The position numbers and the translations under genes were made by a program. Below the pieces are notes generated by a model. That model was given only the letters and a program-made list of their open reading frames with translations, was not told the origin of the DNA and searched no databases. A stretch of 64,000 nt of DNA from Flagellimonas myxillae (GTDB lineage: Bacteria > Bacteroidota > Bacteroidia > Flavobacteriales > Flavobacteriaceae): assembly GCF_023502235.1 (NCBI RefSeq), contig NZ_JAMFLY010000004.1:164406-228405 (forward strand), given 5' to 3'. Below, one piece after another: positions 35,888 to 45,279 of this stretch (positions within the stretch are counted from its first letter, which is position 1; each line of letters starts with the position of its first letter).

Positions 35888-37276
35888 TTAACCAACGATG
35901 TCCAAGGGGTCGGTATTCTTCCAACCTCCCCTTGTAAAATCAGGGAAAGGTTGTGGTGCTCCCCCACTTGCAACGGAACGCTCACTCAAAGGAGCTACTG
36001 CGCTCCAAAAACAGCCTTCGTAAACATTTTGATCTAGGGGAAGACCTTTTTGTAGGCATTCCACAATACGGTACATCATAATGCCGTCCATACCGCCATG
36101 GCCACTGTGTTTTGTACTCTCATTCAACCTTTTGTACAGGGGATGATCGTATTTCTCGTAAATGGCCGCAAGCTTTTCACCCTGAACCCAAGAATGGTGG
36201 TCCTTGGTAATGCCCTCTACGCCTCCTTCAAAGGCCACACGGGTTGGAAATCCGGCCAAGGCTCCCTTGGTGCCTTGAATCAGGTTTAATCTACTATACG
36301 GTCTGGGGCTGGTTTCGTCCCATTGTACCATCAAAGTTCTTCCCAAAGCGGTTTTGATGATGGAAGTATTTAAATCCCCTCCCTGAAAATCAAGCTTGTT
36401 CCATTTGTGGTCGGCCGGGTAGTTCTTTTTGGCATAAGAAGCCCTTCCCAATGCAGGGGTGGAAAAAGAGACCAGACTTCCAAAATTGTCATCGGTTCTA
36501 CCTAGGTTCATGTATTGGGCAACCGGACCTAATCCATGAGTAGGATACAAGTTTCCATTTCTTTTGGCATAATGAGGTGTTCTCCATGATCCAGTTCCTC
36601 TTTCCTGTTGATTCATTTGGCCCCTTAACTCGTGGATATAGGCAGCCTCTCCATGCAATAATTCTCCTATGGCACCTTGTCGGCACATGTTCAAAAACAT
36701 GAGTTCAGCTCGACCGTAGTTCACATTTTCCATCATCATACAATGCTTCTGGGTACGTTCCGAAGCATCAACAATGTCCCACATTTCATCCAAGGTGACC
36801 GCAATTGGAACCTCAACAAAGGCATGGGCCCCTTGTTCCATGGCTTCAATGGCCATAGGTGCATGGCTGACCCAATTGGTCGCTATAAAAACAACATCGG
36901 GCTTTACCTCGGAAAGCATCTTCTTCCATTGGTTCTCATCTCCCCAGTATTGGGCAATGTTTTTGTGCCTTTTTTTACCGGCAACTTCCTTGACCAATGA
37001 TGTCTTTTTCTTCACGTTGTCCTCGTATAGGTCGCAAATGGCCACCACCTCTGTTCCTTCCAATGCGGCAAAAGACCTTACATGGGTACCTCCTCTTGCG
37101 CCCACTCCGATAAATGCTGCACGTACCTGCTCCAATTTCGGAGCGGCATGGTCGCCCATATAGCTAGATTTTGAAGGTCTTTCAATATTCGCTTTTAATG
37201 CACTTGGAAGTAAGGAGACCGCCGCTGCAGACAAAGATGTTTTCTGGATAAATTTCCGCCGATTGATGTTTTTCAT
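35888..37276 (-). CDS. Tat-exported Gfo/Idh/MocA-family protein, probable GH109 glycosidase
   Basis: 462 aa. The N-terminus NRRKFIQKTSLSAAAV is a twin-arginine signal. An NAD-binding GVGARGGTHVRSFAALEG fold follows, then DVVFIATNWVSHAPMA and a C-terminal domain with NLYPTHGLGPVAQYMNLGR, a feature of GH109 alpha-N-acetylgalactosaminidases, which use an NAD-dependent mechanism. HHSWVQGE and HGGMDGIMMYRIV complete the active-site region. Substrate specificity is inferred from family; a plain dehydrogenase role is possible. A LacI-like operator lies just upstream, supporting sugar-regulated expression. Confidence 0.82.
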   Translation of the reverse strand: MKNINRRKFIQKTSLSAAAVSLLPSALKANIERPSKSSYMGDHAAPKLEQVRAAFIGVGARGGTHVRSFAALEGTEVVAICDLYEDNVKKKTSLVKEVAGKKRHKNIAQYWGDENQWKKMLSEVKPDVVFIATNWVSHAPMAIEAMEQGAHAFVEVPIAVTLDEMWDIVDASERTQKHCMMMENVNYGRAELMFLNMCRQGAIGELLHGEAAYIHELRGQMNQQERGTGSWRTPHYAKRNGNLYPTHGLGPVAQYMNLGRTDDNFGSLVSFSTPALGRASYAKKNYPADHKWNKLDFQGGDLNTSIIKTALGRTLMVQWDETSPRPYSRLNLIQGTKGALAGFPTRVAFEGGVEGITKDHHSWVQGEKLAAIYEKYDHPLYKRLNESTKHSGHGGMDGIMMYRIVECLQKGLPLDQNVYEGCFWSAVAPLSERSVASGGAPQPFPDFTRGGWKNTDPLDIVG

Positions 37277-37294
37277 GGTGATTTATATTTTGGA

Positions 37295-37308
37295 TGTTAA
37301 CGTTAACA
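37295..37308. promoter_or_regulatory. LacI-type operator upstream of GH109-like gene
   Basis: TGTTAACGTTAACA is a perfect 14-bp palindrome with the central CG typical of LacI-family operators. It lies 19-32 bases before the GH109-like start at 37276. No LacI-family gene is in the window, so the regulator must be elsewhere. Confidence 0.6.
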
Positions 37309-37482
37309 CTATTGAATTTCGAATGTATGAAAAAAATGACACTTGTTCCATCCCATTTGCCAAAATGCACCTCTGGTTTGCAGGATTTTAACTTATTTTG
37401 GGTGGAAAGTTGGGCGATTTATGCCCAACAAAGTCAATTTGTTTAAAAACCATTGTCAAAAAAACGCTCTGTTCCCAAAACC

Positions 37483-38187
37483 TTATTTTAGAACCCGGCT
37501 CAGGAAATCTTCTTTAAAGGCTCTTCCAATAGGAATTTTACTGCCATTTTCAAGATAAATCAGGTTACCCTGTAACTTTTCAATTTGATGAATATTGACA
37601 ATGTGGGATTTATGGGTTCGTATAAAAACTTCATTTGGAAGGGATTCCAACCAATATCGGAGGGGTTCGCTGGACAGATATTTTTTTTCAATGGTCACTA
37701 CCTCGGTATAATCGGAATCGGAATCTATATGCAGAATTTGCTCCAAATATATCTTGATATGTTCGTGACCGGATTTAATATAGATGTGCTTCTTTGACAT
37801 TTCCATTGATGCAGAGGCATCGAGAGTTGATCTCGTATCCTTGTCCGTGGGTACCTTGGCAATGGCTCTTAAAAATCTTTGGAACGAAAAAGGTTTTAGC
37901 AGGTAGTCCACCACATTGAGGTCATAACTTTCCAAGGCGTACTCGGAAAATGCCGTTGTAAGTATAACATGGGGCGGGTTTGGCAAGGACTTTAAAAAAT
38001 CAAGTCCTGAAATTTTTGGGAGATGGATATCCAAAAACAGCAAGTTGATTTGCTCCGATTTTAAGAACTCCATGGCTTGCAAGGCATCAGAGAAGACTCC
38101 TTTTAGTTCCAACGAATCCACATCCTCGATAAATTTTCTCAGGATGCGCTGGGCCGGTGGTTGATCTTCAATGATAATGCACTTCAT
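37483..38187 (-). CDS. LytTR family response regulator
   Basis: 234 aa. The N-terminal receiver (about 1-120) has CIIIEDQPPAQRIL, LLFLDIHLPKISGLDFL with the phospho-acceptor Asp, TTAFSEYALES and DYLLKPFSFQRFL with the switch Lys. A LytTR DNA-binding domain follows (about 135-234): HIYIKSGHEHIKIYLEQILH, VFIRTHKSHIVNIHQIEKLQ and GSKIPIGRAFKEDFLS. It is the partner of the kinase whose stop codon lies 3 bases upstream. Targets unknown; the divergent TonB-linked receptor gene is a candidate. Confidence 0.93.
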   Translation of the reverse strand: MKCIIIEDQPPAQRILRKFIEDVDSLELKGVFSDALQAMEFLKSEQINLLFLDIHLPKISGLDFLKSLPNPPHVILTTAFSEYALESYDLNVVDYLLKPFSFQRFLRAIAKVPTDKDTRSTLDASASMEMSKKHIYIKSGHEHIKIYLEQILHIDSDSDYTEVVTIEKKYLSSEPLRYWLESLPNEVFIRTHKSHIVNIHQIEKLQGNLIYLENGSKIPIGRAFKEDFLSRVLK

Positions 38188-38190
38188 GTA

Positions 38191-39213
38191 CTAAGCTTTC
38201 TCCAATTCCATGGTCAGCACCACCGAAAATTGATTATCACCTTCTTTCACTTGGAGCTTGTGCCGCCCAGGATAGAGCAGATTCAAGCGTTTTTTTACAT
38301 TCTTTAGGCCAATTCCGTTCGCTACGGAATCCAAATTTGTATTCGGCTCAAAGTTATTGTTGCATTCAAATTGGAGCTGATTACCTTTCTGACTTACGTT
38401 TATATCAATTTCGATGTTCGAGGACTGCCCGGACTGGCTATGTTTGAAGGCATTTTCAATGAAAACAATCAAAATCAAGGGAGCCACCTTGAATCCAGAC
38501 TTGATTTGATCAACTCTAAACTGAACCTTTCCCCTGTCCTCGATTTGCAACCGGTACAACTTGATAAAATTACCTAGTTGTTCCAATTCTTTTTTCAAAG
38601 GGACATATTTTTCCTTGCACTCATATAGCATATAACGCAATACCCCGCTCAACTCCAATATAATCTCCGGGGTTTTCGGAGAGCTTTCCAAGGCGTATGA
38701 ATACAGGTTGTTTAGGTTATTGAATAAAAAATGTGGGTTAATCTGCGAGCGGAGAAATTGCAGTTCACTCTCCTGCATGGCCCCTTGTAACTCGTCTATA
38801 AGCTTTTGTTTTTGTAATGCATCCCACCCAAATTTGAATCCGCATAAGATGGCGATAACCGGCACAACCTCAAACAAAGCATAGTAAACCCCTGGAAAAG
38901 CTTGGGCTCGCTTGGTTCCCGGGAAAAAAATCTGTTCCAGCACCAATTCTTCCAACAGAATTACACCTACAATAACGAGGAGGACACTTCCAAAAAACTT
39001 CCAATGCTTTTTTTGGTACAAAAATTTAGGCATCAAATAGTAGGTAATCACCACGCCAGCAAGTATATAGCTTATGAAAAATGTTATCTCATAAATATCA
39101 ATTTCCGGATGTCTTCTATCGTAGGAATAGAACAAAAAGACCAGCAAGTGCAGGACAATCTGAAAAATGAGCTCTTTGCGTGGAATCAAACCTTTAATTT
39201 TATTTGCGACCAA
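38191..39213 (-). CDS. LytS/YehU-type sensor histidine kinase
   Basis: 340 aa with a TTG start at 39213; no in-frame ATG gives a full N-terminus. Four hydrophobic segments fill about residues 15-135, then a cytosolic coiled part leads to the His_kinase domain: QINPHFLFNNLNNLYSYALE (phospho-acceptor His in NPHFLFN) and an HATPase with LIVFIENAFKHSQSG and GIGLKNVKKRLNLLYPG. It pairs with the downstream LytTR regulator. The sensed signal is unknown. Confidence 0.92.
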   Translation of the reverse strand: MVANKIKGLIPRKELIFQIVLHLLVFLFYSYDRRHPEIDIYEITFFISYILAGVVITYYLMPKFLYQKKHWKFFGSVLLVIVGVILLEELVLEQIFFPGTKRAQAFPGVYYALFEVVPVIAILCGFKFGWDALQKQKLIDELQGAMQESELQFLRSQINPHFLFNNLNNLYSYALESSPKTPEIILELSGVLRYMLYECKEKYVPLKKELEQLGNFIKLYRLQIEDRGKVQFRVDQIKSGFKVAPLILIVFIENAFKHSQSGQSSNIEIDINVSQKGNQLQFECNNNFEPNTNLDSVANGIGLKNVKKRLNLLYPGRHKLQVKEGDNQFSVVLTMELEKA

Positions 39214-39410
39214 AATTATCTGCCATAAGGTAACAAAAGAAAAAATATGCCTTCAACAACCAAAAGAATGCGGTGAACAGCACTTCGACCCAAATTCAGA
39301 TAGAGTATGTCGATTGCGGTAGAATGCCTGTTGTTCGCAGAATTTACAGCTTGGATTATGAGATTCCATATCATCTTTGTCGTAGTCAATTAAAAAGTAT
39401 CACATCGGTT

Positions 39411-41789
39411 ATGAACCAAAAATCGTTTTTCCTTTCTATTCTTTGTATCGCCTTTACTATTTGCGCTATAGAGGCACAGCAAAAAAGCACTGTGTTCACC
39501 GGTAAGGTCGTAGATAAAACCACAGGACAGCCGGTGGCCTATGCTACAGTAATGATAGCCGACAACGATACACAACAAGGTATATCAGGAACAACCACCT
39601 TGGAAGATGGTTCCTTTGAATTGGAAACTACTGCTACCAACTATTACCTCGAAATTAGTTTTATAGGTTATCAAAAGAGAACGCTCAAACCCCGACAAGA
39701 TGTGGGTGGTAAGGTTGATTTAGGCACCATTGAAATATCGGAAGACGCGCAGCAACTGGAAGAAGTAGTCGTAGAAGGAGAAGTCTCGAAAACCGTATTT
39801 AAATTGGATAAACGGGTATTTAACGTGGGTAAGGACTTGAGCAGTACCGGAGCCAGTGCCTTGGAAGTATTAAACAATGTCCCCAGTGTGAATGTGAACA
39901 TCGAGGGACAAATCAGTCTACGTGGAAGTCAAGGAGTTCAGGTGCTTATCAATGGAAAGCCGTCCATTATATCCAGTGACGAAAGCAATGCCTTAGGCAC
40001 CATTACCGCAGATATGATCGATCGTGTGGAAGTCATCACCAATCCTTCCGCAAAGTACGATGCCGAAGGAACTTCTGGGATTATCAATATCGTTATCAAA
40101 AAGGAACAACGGAAAGGTCTAAACGGGTCTGTTTCCGTAAACACCGGTGCTCCTGACAGTCATAGTGTTGGGATTAGCCTAAACCGCAGGACTGAAAAAT
40201 TCAACTTGTTCACTCAATTGGGTGCGGGCTACCGTGAAGGACCCAACGAAGTGGAAAGCAGGAATACCGATTTGGTGAACAATACCTCTGTGATTACCGC
40301 AGGTGAAGAATTCCGGAATGAAACCTACTACAATTTTGTTTTGGGCACGGACTATTATTTTGACCCTACCAGTGTTTTGACCTTATCTGGGAATTTTGCC
40401 TTAGAAATAGAAGATCAGCCCTCCACTACCAATTTTGCGACCTTGGAAGGCGACCAAACGGTAACTTCTGAATGGGAACGAACCGAGGTCACGGATGCCA
40501 CCAATCCCAAATTCAGATATGAACTGCAATACAAAAAGGATTTTGAGGGTAATGAGGACCATACTTTACTGTTCAGTGCATTGGGGAATTTCTTTGGGAA
40601 AGATCAATCTTCTGAGTTTACGGACACTACTATTTCTGGAGCAAACAATGATGATTCCCAGTTAACTCGAACAGATTTCAAGGAAGCTGTTTTTACGTTC
40701 AAATTGGATTACACCAAACCGTTTACCGACGAATGGACCGTGGAAACAGGAGCACAATACGTAATCAATGATGTGAGTAACGATTATGAGGTACAAAATT
40801 GGATCAATGGGGATTTTGTGATAGACCCAGGATTAACCAACAATTTTGAATTTGACCAAAAGGTTTTAGGTACCTATGCAACCGGAGCCTTTGAAGGCAA
40901 AACTTGGGGATTGAAAGCTGGAGTGCGATTAGAGCAAACCAATTTGAATACCTTGTTGACCAACACCGGTGAAGATAATTCCCAGAATTACACCAATTTG
41001 TTTCCAAGTGCTCATTCTTCCTATAAATTCTCTGAGAAAGTTTCGGTACAAGCAGGATATTCGAAGCGCATTTATAGACCACGGCTTTGGGATTTGAATC
41101 CGTTTTTCAACATTAGAAACAACTTTAACATCCGCCAAGGGAATCCCAACCTCATGCCAGAGTTCACGGATTCGTACGAACTCACAGGTATCTTTTTTGT
41201 TGGAAAAACGGCATTGAATTTAGGTATTTACCATAGATATACTACCGACGTTATTGAGCGTGTTTCTACATTTGAGAACAATGTAACAACCCGAAAACCT
41301 GAAAATATTGGAACCAACAGGACAACTGGGATTGAATTCAATACCAAATACAGTCCTGCAAAATGGCTGACTTTGAATGCAGATTTCAATTATTTCCAGT
41401 TTACAAGAGAAGGCACCTTTGAATCAACTGTTTTTGATTTCAATGCCGACCGATGGACCTCCAAGTTAATGTCCAAAGTAAAATTTCCAGCAGACATCGA
41501 TATGGAGGTAACCGGAAATTACCGATCCAGCTACCGGACTTTCCAAGGTGAAACAAATGGATATGCCTATATGAACATGGGATTACGCAAAAAATTGATG
41601 AAAGGCAAAGCCATCCTGAATTTAAGTGTCAGAGATGTGTTTGCTTCCCGAATCAGCGAGAGTGAGATAGCCCAGGCGGATTTTGAATCTTATAGCCGTC
41701 GTTTACGTGGGCGTTTTATAGCCTTTGGCTTTAGTTATGGTTTTGGTAAGGGTGAGGCAATGCAGTACTCGGGTGGAAGAAGACGCTAG
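39411..41789 (+). CDS. TonB-linked outer membrane receptor (OMP_b-brl family)
   Basis: 792 aa from ATG 39411 (MNQKSFFLSILCIAF), which starts a clear signal peptide cleaved after IEA; a GTG 46 codons upstream lacks one. An N-terminal carboxypeptidase-regulatory domain (about 25-110: FTGKVVDKTTGQPVAYATVM) precedes a plug-like domain (VLNNVPSVNVNIEGQISL, RVEVITNPSAKYDAEGTSG) and a barrel up to the C-terminus, which ends with Arg-rich residues rather than the usual aromatic. It likely imports or recognises an unknown substrate. The divergent LytTR pair may control it. Confidence 0.9.
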   Translation: MNQKSFFLSILCIAFTICAIEAQQKSTVFTGKVVDKTTGQPVAYATVMIADNDTQQGISGTTTLEDGSFELETTATNYYLEISFIGYQKRTLKPRQDVGGKVDLGTIEISEDAQQLEEVVVEGEVSKTVFKLDKRVFNVGKDLSSTGASALEVLNNVPSVNVNIEGQISLRGSQGVQVLINGKPSIISSDESNALGTITADMIDRVEVITNPSAKYDAEGTSGIINIVIKKEQRKGLNGSVSVNTGAPDSHSVGISLNRRTEKFNLFTQLGAGYREGPNEVESRNTDLVNNTSVITAGEEFRNETYYNFVLGTDYYFDPTSVLTLSGNFALEIEDQPSTTNFATLEGDQTVTSEWERTEVTDATNPKFRYELQYKKDFEGNEDHTLLFSALGNFFGKDQSSEFTDTTISGANNDDSQLTRTDFKEAVFTFKLDYTKPFTDEWTVETGAQYVINDVSNDYEVQNWINGDFVIDPGLTNNFEFDQKVLGTYATGAFEGKTWGLKAGVRLEQTNLNTLLTNTGEDNSQNYTNLFPSAHSSYKFSEKVSVQAGYSKRIYRPRLWDLNPFFNIRNNFNIRQGNPNLMPEFTDSYELTGIFFVGKTALNLGIYHRYTTDVIERVSTFENNVTTRKPENIGTNRTTGIEFNTKYSPAKWLTLNADFNYFQFTREGTFESTVFDFNADRWTSKLMSKVKFPADIDMEVTGNYRSSYRTFQGETNGYAYMNMGLRKKLMKGKAILNLSVRDVFASRISESEIAQADFESYSRRLRGRFIAFGFSYGFGKGEAMQYSGGRRR

Positions 41790-41803
41790 GTAGCAGGGTT
41801 TAA

Positions 41804-41880
41804 ATTCCAAGCCCCAAATTCCAAGCACCAAGCTCCAAAATCCAAAATCCAAAATCCAAAATCTAAGTACGAAGCACCAA
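41804..41880. repeat. Heptanucleotide array, consensus nnnCCAA, 11 units
   Basis: Eleven 7-bp units read as nnnCCAA: ATTCCAA, GCCCCAA, ATTCCAA, GCACCAA, GCTCCAA, three AATCCAA, then more diverged units (AATCTAA, GTACGAA, GCACCAA). It starts 14 bases after the receptor stop codon. The period equals that of the trpD-trpC array but the sequence differs. Confidence 0.85.
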
Positions 41881-41899
41881 ACTCGCATGGACAGTTAAC

Positions 41900-41933
41900 A
41901 ACTTTCAATTTTTCATTTTTAATTTTCCATTGC
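41900..41933. repeat. AT-rich heptamer-like stretch
   Basis: ACTTTCAATTTTTCATTT and the following AATTTTCC run show a 7-base spacing of YMATTTT-like words (about four units) between the two CCAA arrays. The pattern is short and A/T-rich, so a tandem origin is uncertain. Confidence 0.4.
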
Positions 41934-41989
41934 TAACCAAGCTCCAAACTCCAAGCTCCAAGCTCCAAGCTCCAAGCTCCAAGCTCCAA
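41934..41989. repeat. Heptanucleotide array, (GCTCCAA) 8 units
   Basis: TAACCAA, GCTCCAA, ACTCCAA, then five uninterrupted GCTCCAA units, preceded by the AT-rich stretch. The homogeneous run suggests recent expansion. It lies 30 bases from the stop codon of valS on the opposite strand. Confidence 0.9.
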
Positions 41990-42019
41990 ACAAATAAAAT
42001 CAAAAACAGATTTAGGAAA

Positions 42020-44644
42020 TTACCCCAAACTTGCTAAGCTCTTTTCCAAGGTTTCAATCTTGGCTTCGGCATCGGCGGCTTTCTTTTTCTCCATGGCCAC
42101 CACTTTTTCCGGAGCGTTATTGACAAAGCGTTCATTGCTGAGCTTCTTTTGTACCGATTGTAAAAACCCTCGGGTATAGTTCAGCTCTTCGGTAATTTTC
42201 TTGATTTCGGCCTCAATATCAATAGCACCACCCATAGGAATAAAATACTCGTTGCTTTTTACCCTAAAGCTCAATGCGCCATCTAAAGGAGCTTCTACCA
42301 TTTCAATATTTGTAAGGTTACCCAGTTTTGTGATAATGGCATCCATAGCGCCACTTATTTTTTCGCTATTTAAAACGAAAAGTTCAAGGGCTTCTCTTTG
42401 AGGAATATTCTTTTCTTTTCGGATGGTTCTTATTCCGGATATTACTTCAGAAGCAAAATCAAAACCTGATATCAAAGAAGTGTTGGCCTCTTCCATTGTT
42501 GGCCATTGTGATACAATCAATGCTTGTTCGGGAGTACGATCCGCAATATGCTGCCAAACCTCTTCGGTCAAAAATGGCATAAATGGGTGCAGCAGCTTCA
42601 AATTTTCTTCGAACAAACGGATTACTGCGTTATAGGTAGTTCTATCAATTGGACTCTGGTACGCGGGTTTTACAATTTCCAACAACCAAGAGCAGAAATC
42701 ATCCCATACCAGTTTGTAAATCGCCATCAGAGCATCTGAAATTCGGTACTTGGAAAAATGATCTTCGATTTCCGCTACGGTCTGGTTAAGCTTGGCACTA
42801 TACCAATTAATTCCCGTTTTGGCAGCTTCCGGCTGTGGAATATCCGCTATTTCCCATCCTTTTACCAGACGAAATGCGTTCCAAATCTTATTCGCAAAGT
42901 TTTTCCCTTGTTGACAAAGTGCTTCGTCGAACATCAGGTCGTTCCCGGCAGCGGAGCTCAATAAAAGTCCAACACGAACCCCATCAGCACCAAAATCCTC
43001 AATTAACTTTAGTGCATCCGGAGAATTTCCAAGTTGTTTGGACATTTTTCTGCGCTGTTTGTCCCTTACCAAGCCCGTCAGGTATACATTTTCAAAAGGA
43101 CGTTTACCTTGGTACTCGTACCCAGAAATAATCATTCTGGCCACCCAAAAGAACAGGATATCGGGTCCAGTTACCAAATCGCTGGTGGGATAGTAATACC
43201 CAATTTCCTTGTTATCGGGCTCCAAAATTCCCCCAAAAACACTGATGGGCCACAACCATGAGGAGAACCAGGTGTCCAGAACATCTGCATCTTGACGTAA
43301 ATCGGATGCTTGGATGCTTGGATTTTTGGATTGGGCCTTTGTGAGAGCTTCTTCCTTAGTCTCTGCAACCACAAAATCATCCTTCCCATCCCCAAAGTAA
43401 TAGGCTGGAATTTGCTGGCCCCACCACAATTGACGGGAAATGTTCCAATCCCGAATATTTTCCATCCAGTGGCGATAGGTGTTTTCAAATTTTTTGGGGT
43501 ACAGCTTAATATCATTAGTCTTCAGCACCCCTTCGAGGGCAGGTTTTGCCAAACCTTCCATTTTTAGGAACCACTGATCGGAAAGTCTCGGCTCGATTAC
43601 GGCTTTGGTCCGCTCCGAGGTGCCCACTTTGTTGGTATGCTGCTCGGTCTTTACCAAGAAGCCTTTTTCTTCCAATTCCTTTGAAATCTCCTTTCGGACC
43701 ACAAATCGGTCCTTTCCTTGGTAATGCAGTCCATAGGAATTCAGGGTTGCATCCTCGTTAAAGATGTCCACAACTTCCAACTTGTGCTTGTCCCCAAGGT
43801 TCTTGTCGTTTTCATCGTGGGCAGGAGTTACTTTCAAACAACCTGTACCAAACTCAATATCCACGTATTCGTCCTCAATAATGGGAATTACCCGGTTGCA
43901 AATGGGTACAATGGCTTTTTTGCCCTTCAAATGGCCATATCGTTCATCATTTGGGTTGATACAAATGGCCGTATCTCCTAAAATCGTCTCCGGTCGGGTT
44001 GTTGCAATGGTCACTTTTTCATCAGAACCTTCAATTTGGTAGGCCAGGTAATACAGTGTCCCCTGACGCTCTTCGTAGATTACCTCTTCATCCGAAAGGG
44101 TTGTTTTGGCTTGTGGATCCCAATTTACCATTCGATATCCGCGGTAAATCAGGCCTTTTTCATACAAATCCACAAAAACCTTGATCACAGAGGCTGACAT
44201 ATCGTCATCCATCGTGAATTTTGTTCTATCCCAATCGCAGGAACAGCCCAATTTTTTAAGTTGCTGGAGGATAACGCCCCCATATTCGTTGGTCCAATCC
44301 CAGGCGTGGTTCAAAAACGCTTCCCGCGTCAAATCGGCCTTGTCAATGCCCTCATCTTTCAATTTGGCCACCACTTTGGCCTCCGTTGCGATGGAAGCAT
44401 GGTCCATTCCGGGTACCCAGCAGGCATTTTTACCCAATAATCTAGCTCTTCTGATCAACACATCTTGTATGGTGTTGTTTAGCATGTGCCCCATGTGCAA
44501 GACCCCGGTAACATTTGGTGGCGGAATTACAATGGTAAAGGGCTCCCTTTCATCTGGTTTTGAACTAAAATAGTCATGCTTCATCCAGTAGGCATACCAG
44601 TGCTCCTCTACCCTATTGGGCTCATATTTTGATGGAATTTCCAT
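42020..44644 (-). CDS. valS: Valine--tRNA ligase
   Basis: 874 aa from ATG 44644 ([16 protein letters not shown]); the longer frame to 44812 crosses the promoter of the divergent gene. Class I signature [14 protein letters not shown] (HIGH-type) and [12 protein letters not shown] (KMSKS-type) are intact, with CP1 editing-domain motifs [13 protein letters not shown] and [15 protein letters not shown]-terminal coiled coil ([17 protein letters not shown] region) is typical of ValRS. It is convergent with the receptor gene. Confidence 0.97.
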   Translation of the reverse strand: MEIPSKYEPNRVEEHWYAYWMKHDYFSSKPDEREPFTIVIPPPNVTGVLHMGHMLNNTIQDVLIRRARLLGKNACWVPGMDHASIATEAKVVAKLKDEGIDKADLTREAFLNHAWDWTNEYGGVILQQLKKLGCSCDWDRTKFTMDDDMSASVIKVFVDLYEKGLIYRGYRMVNWDPQAKTTLSDEEVIYEERQGTLYYLAYQIEGSDEKVTIATTRPETILGDTAICINPNDERYGHLKGKKAIVPICNRVIPIIEDEYVDIEFGTGCLKVTPAHDENDKNLGDKHKLEVVDIFNEDATLNSYGLHYQGKDRFVVRKEISKELEEKGFLVKTEQHTNKVGTSERTKAVIEPRLSDQWFLKMEGLAKPALEGVLKTNDIKLYPKKFENTYRHWMENIRDWNISRQLWWGQQIPAYYFGDGKDDFVVAETKEEALTKAQSKNPSIQASDLRQDADVLDTWFSSWLWPISVFGGILEPDNKEIGYYYPTSDLVTGPDILFFWVARMIISGYEYQGKRPFENVYLTGLVRDKQRRKMSKQLGNSPDALKLIEDFGADGVRVGLLLSSAAGNDLMFDEALCQQGKNFANKIWNAFRLVKGWEIADIPQPEAAKTGINWYSAKLNQTVAEIEDHFSKYRISDALMAIYKLVWDDFCSWLLEIVKPAYQSPIDRTTYNAVIRLFEENLKLLHPFMPFLTEEVWQHIADRTPEQALIVSQWPTMEEANTSLISGFDFASEVISGIRTIRKEKNIPQREALELFVLNSEKISGAMDAIITKLGNLTNIEMVEAPLDGALSFRVKSNEYFIPMGGAIDIEAEIKKITEELNYTRGFLQSVQKKLSNERFVNNAPEKVVAMEKKKAADAEAKIETLEKSLASLG

Positions 44645-44788
44645 TTTTCGGTATAGTTTTTGACTTATTTGGACCTGGATTGGATTTTTGAAGGAGAGTC
44701 GCCATGTTAATTTAACGCAATTCTTCGGCTGAGAGCCAATCCTGAAATACGAAACAAAAATAAGTAACGTTATTACATAACAAAAGAA

Positions 44789-44821
44789 TTTTGGAAGCAG
44801 GTGTGAAAACATCTACTTTTG
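44789..44821 (+). promoter_or_regulatory. Promoter of DUF1573 gene
   Basis: TTTTG (44789-44793) and TActTTTG (44814-44821) are separated by 20 bases, a strong Bacteroidota-type pair. It ends 20 bases before the ATG at 44842. Confidence 0.75.
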
Positions 44822-44841
44822 ATATTCACCCAAAACTAGAA

Positions 44842-45231
44842 ATGATGAAAAAAACTGTACTCATGTTGTTTGTAGGGCTTCTTTCCCTAGGAATTTATGC
44901 CCAGGATGCTACAGCAAAGATTGAATTTAAGAACGAGACCATTGACTATGGTGAAATTGAAAAAGGTAGTGACGGTGTTCGGGTTTTTGAATTTACCAAC
45001 ACGGGAACTGCTCCCCTTGTGATCAGTAATGTAAAATCGAGCTGTGGGTGCACGATTCCAAAAAAGCCAGAGGCACCTATCTTACCTGGTAAGACAGGAC
45101 AAATTGAAGTAAAATACGACACTAAAAGGGTCGGCCCCATTAGAAAGGCCATCACAGTAACATCCAACGCGGACACCCCTACAAAGGTGCTTAAAATTAA
45201 GGGCACCGTAAAGGCGGAAGGCGCGAAATAA
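44842..45231 (+). CDS. DUF1573 domain exported protein
   Basis: 129 aa from ATG 44842 (a second ATG follows directly). A signal peptide (about 1-20, ending IYAQ) precedes one DUF1573 domain: IEFKNETIDYGEIEKGSDGV, FEFTNTGTAPLVISNVKSSC, GCTIPKKPEAPILPGKTGQI and a C-terminal TVTSNADTPTKVLKIKGTV. The Cys-Gly-Cys is a typical feature. Structure is an Ig-like sandwich; function unknown. Followed by a strong bidirectional terminator. Confidence 0.9.
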   Translation: MMKKTVLMLFVGLLSLGIYAQDATAKIEFKNETIDYGEIEKGSDGVRVFEFTNTGTAPLVISNVKSSCGCTIPKKPEAPILPGKTGQIEVKYDTKRVGPIRKAITVTSNADTPTKVLKIKGTVKAEGAK

Positions 45232-45250
45232 AGAGTATATAAAGCAAAGA

Positions 45251-45276
45251 AAAAGCCCCGGAACCGGGGCTTTTTT
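45251..45276. terminator. Bidirectional terminator between DUF1573 and aspartyl protease genes
   Basis: AAAAGCCCCGG (45251-45261), loop AA and CCGGGGCTTTTTT (45264-45276) form a GC-rich stem with A-runs and T-runs on each side. It can terminate both convergent transcripts. Confidence 0.92.
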
Positions 45277-45279
45277 ATT

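Noticed and set aside
39273..39410. GTG-initiated N-terminal extension of the TonB-linked receptor
   Set aside because: The ATG at 39411 starts a typical signal peptide; the extension would bury it.
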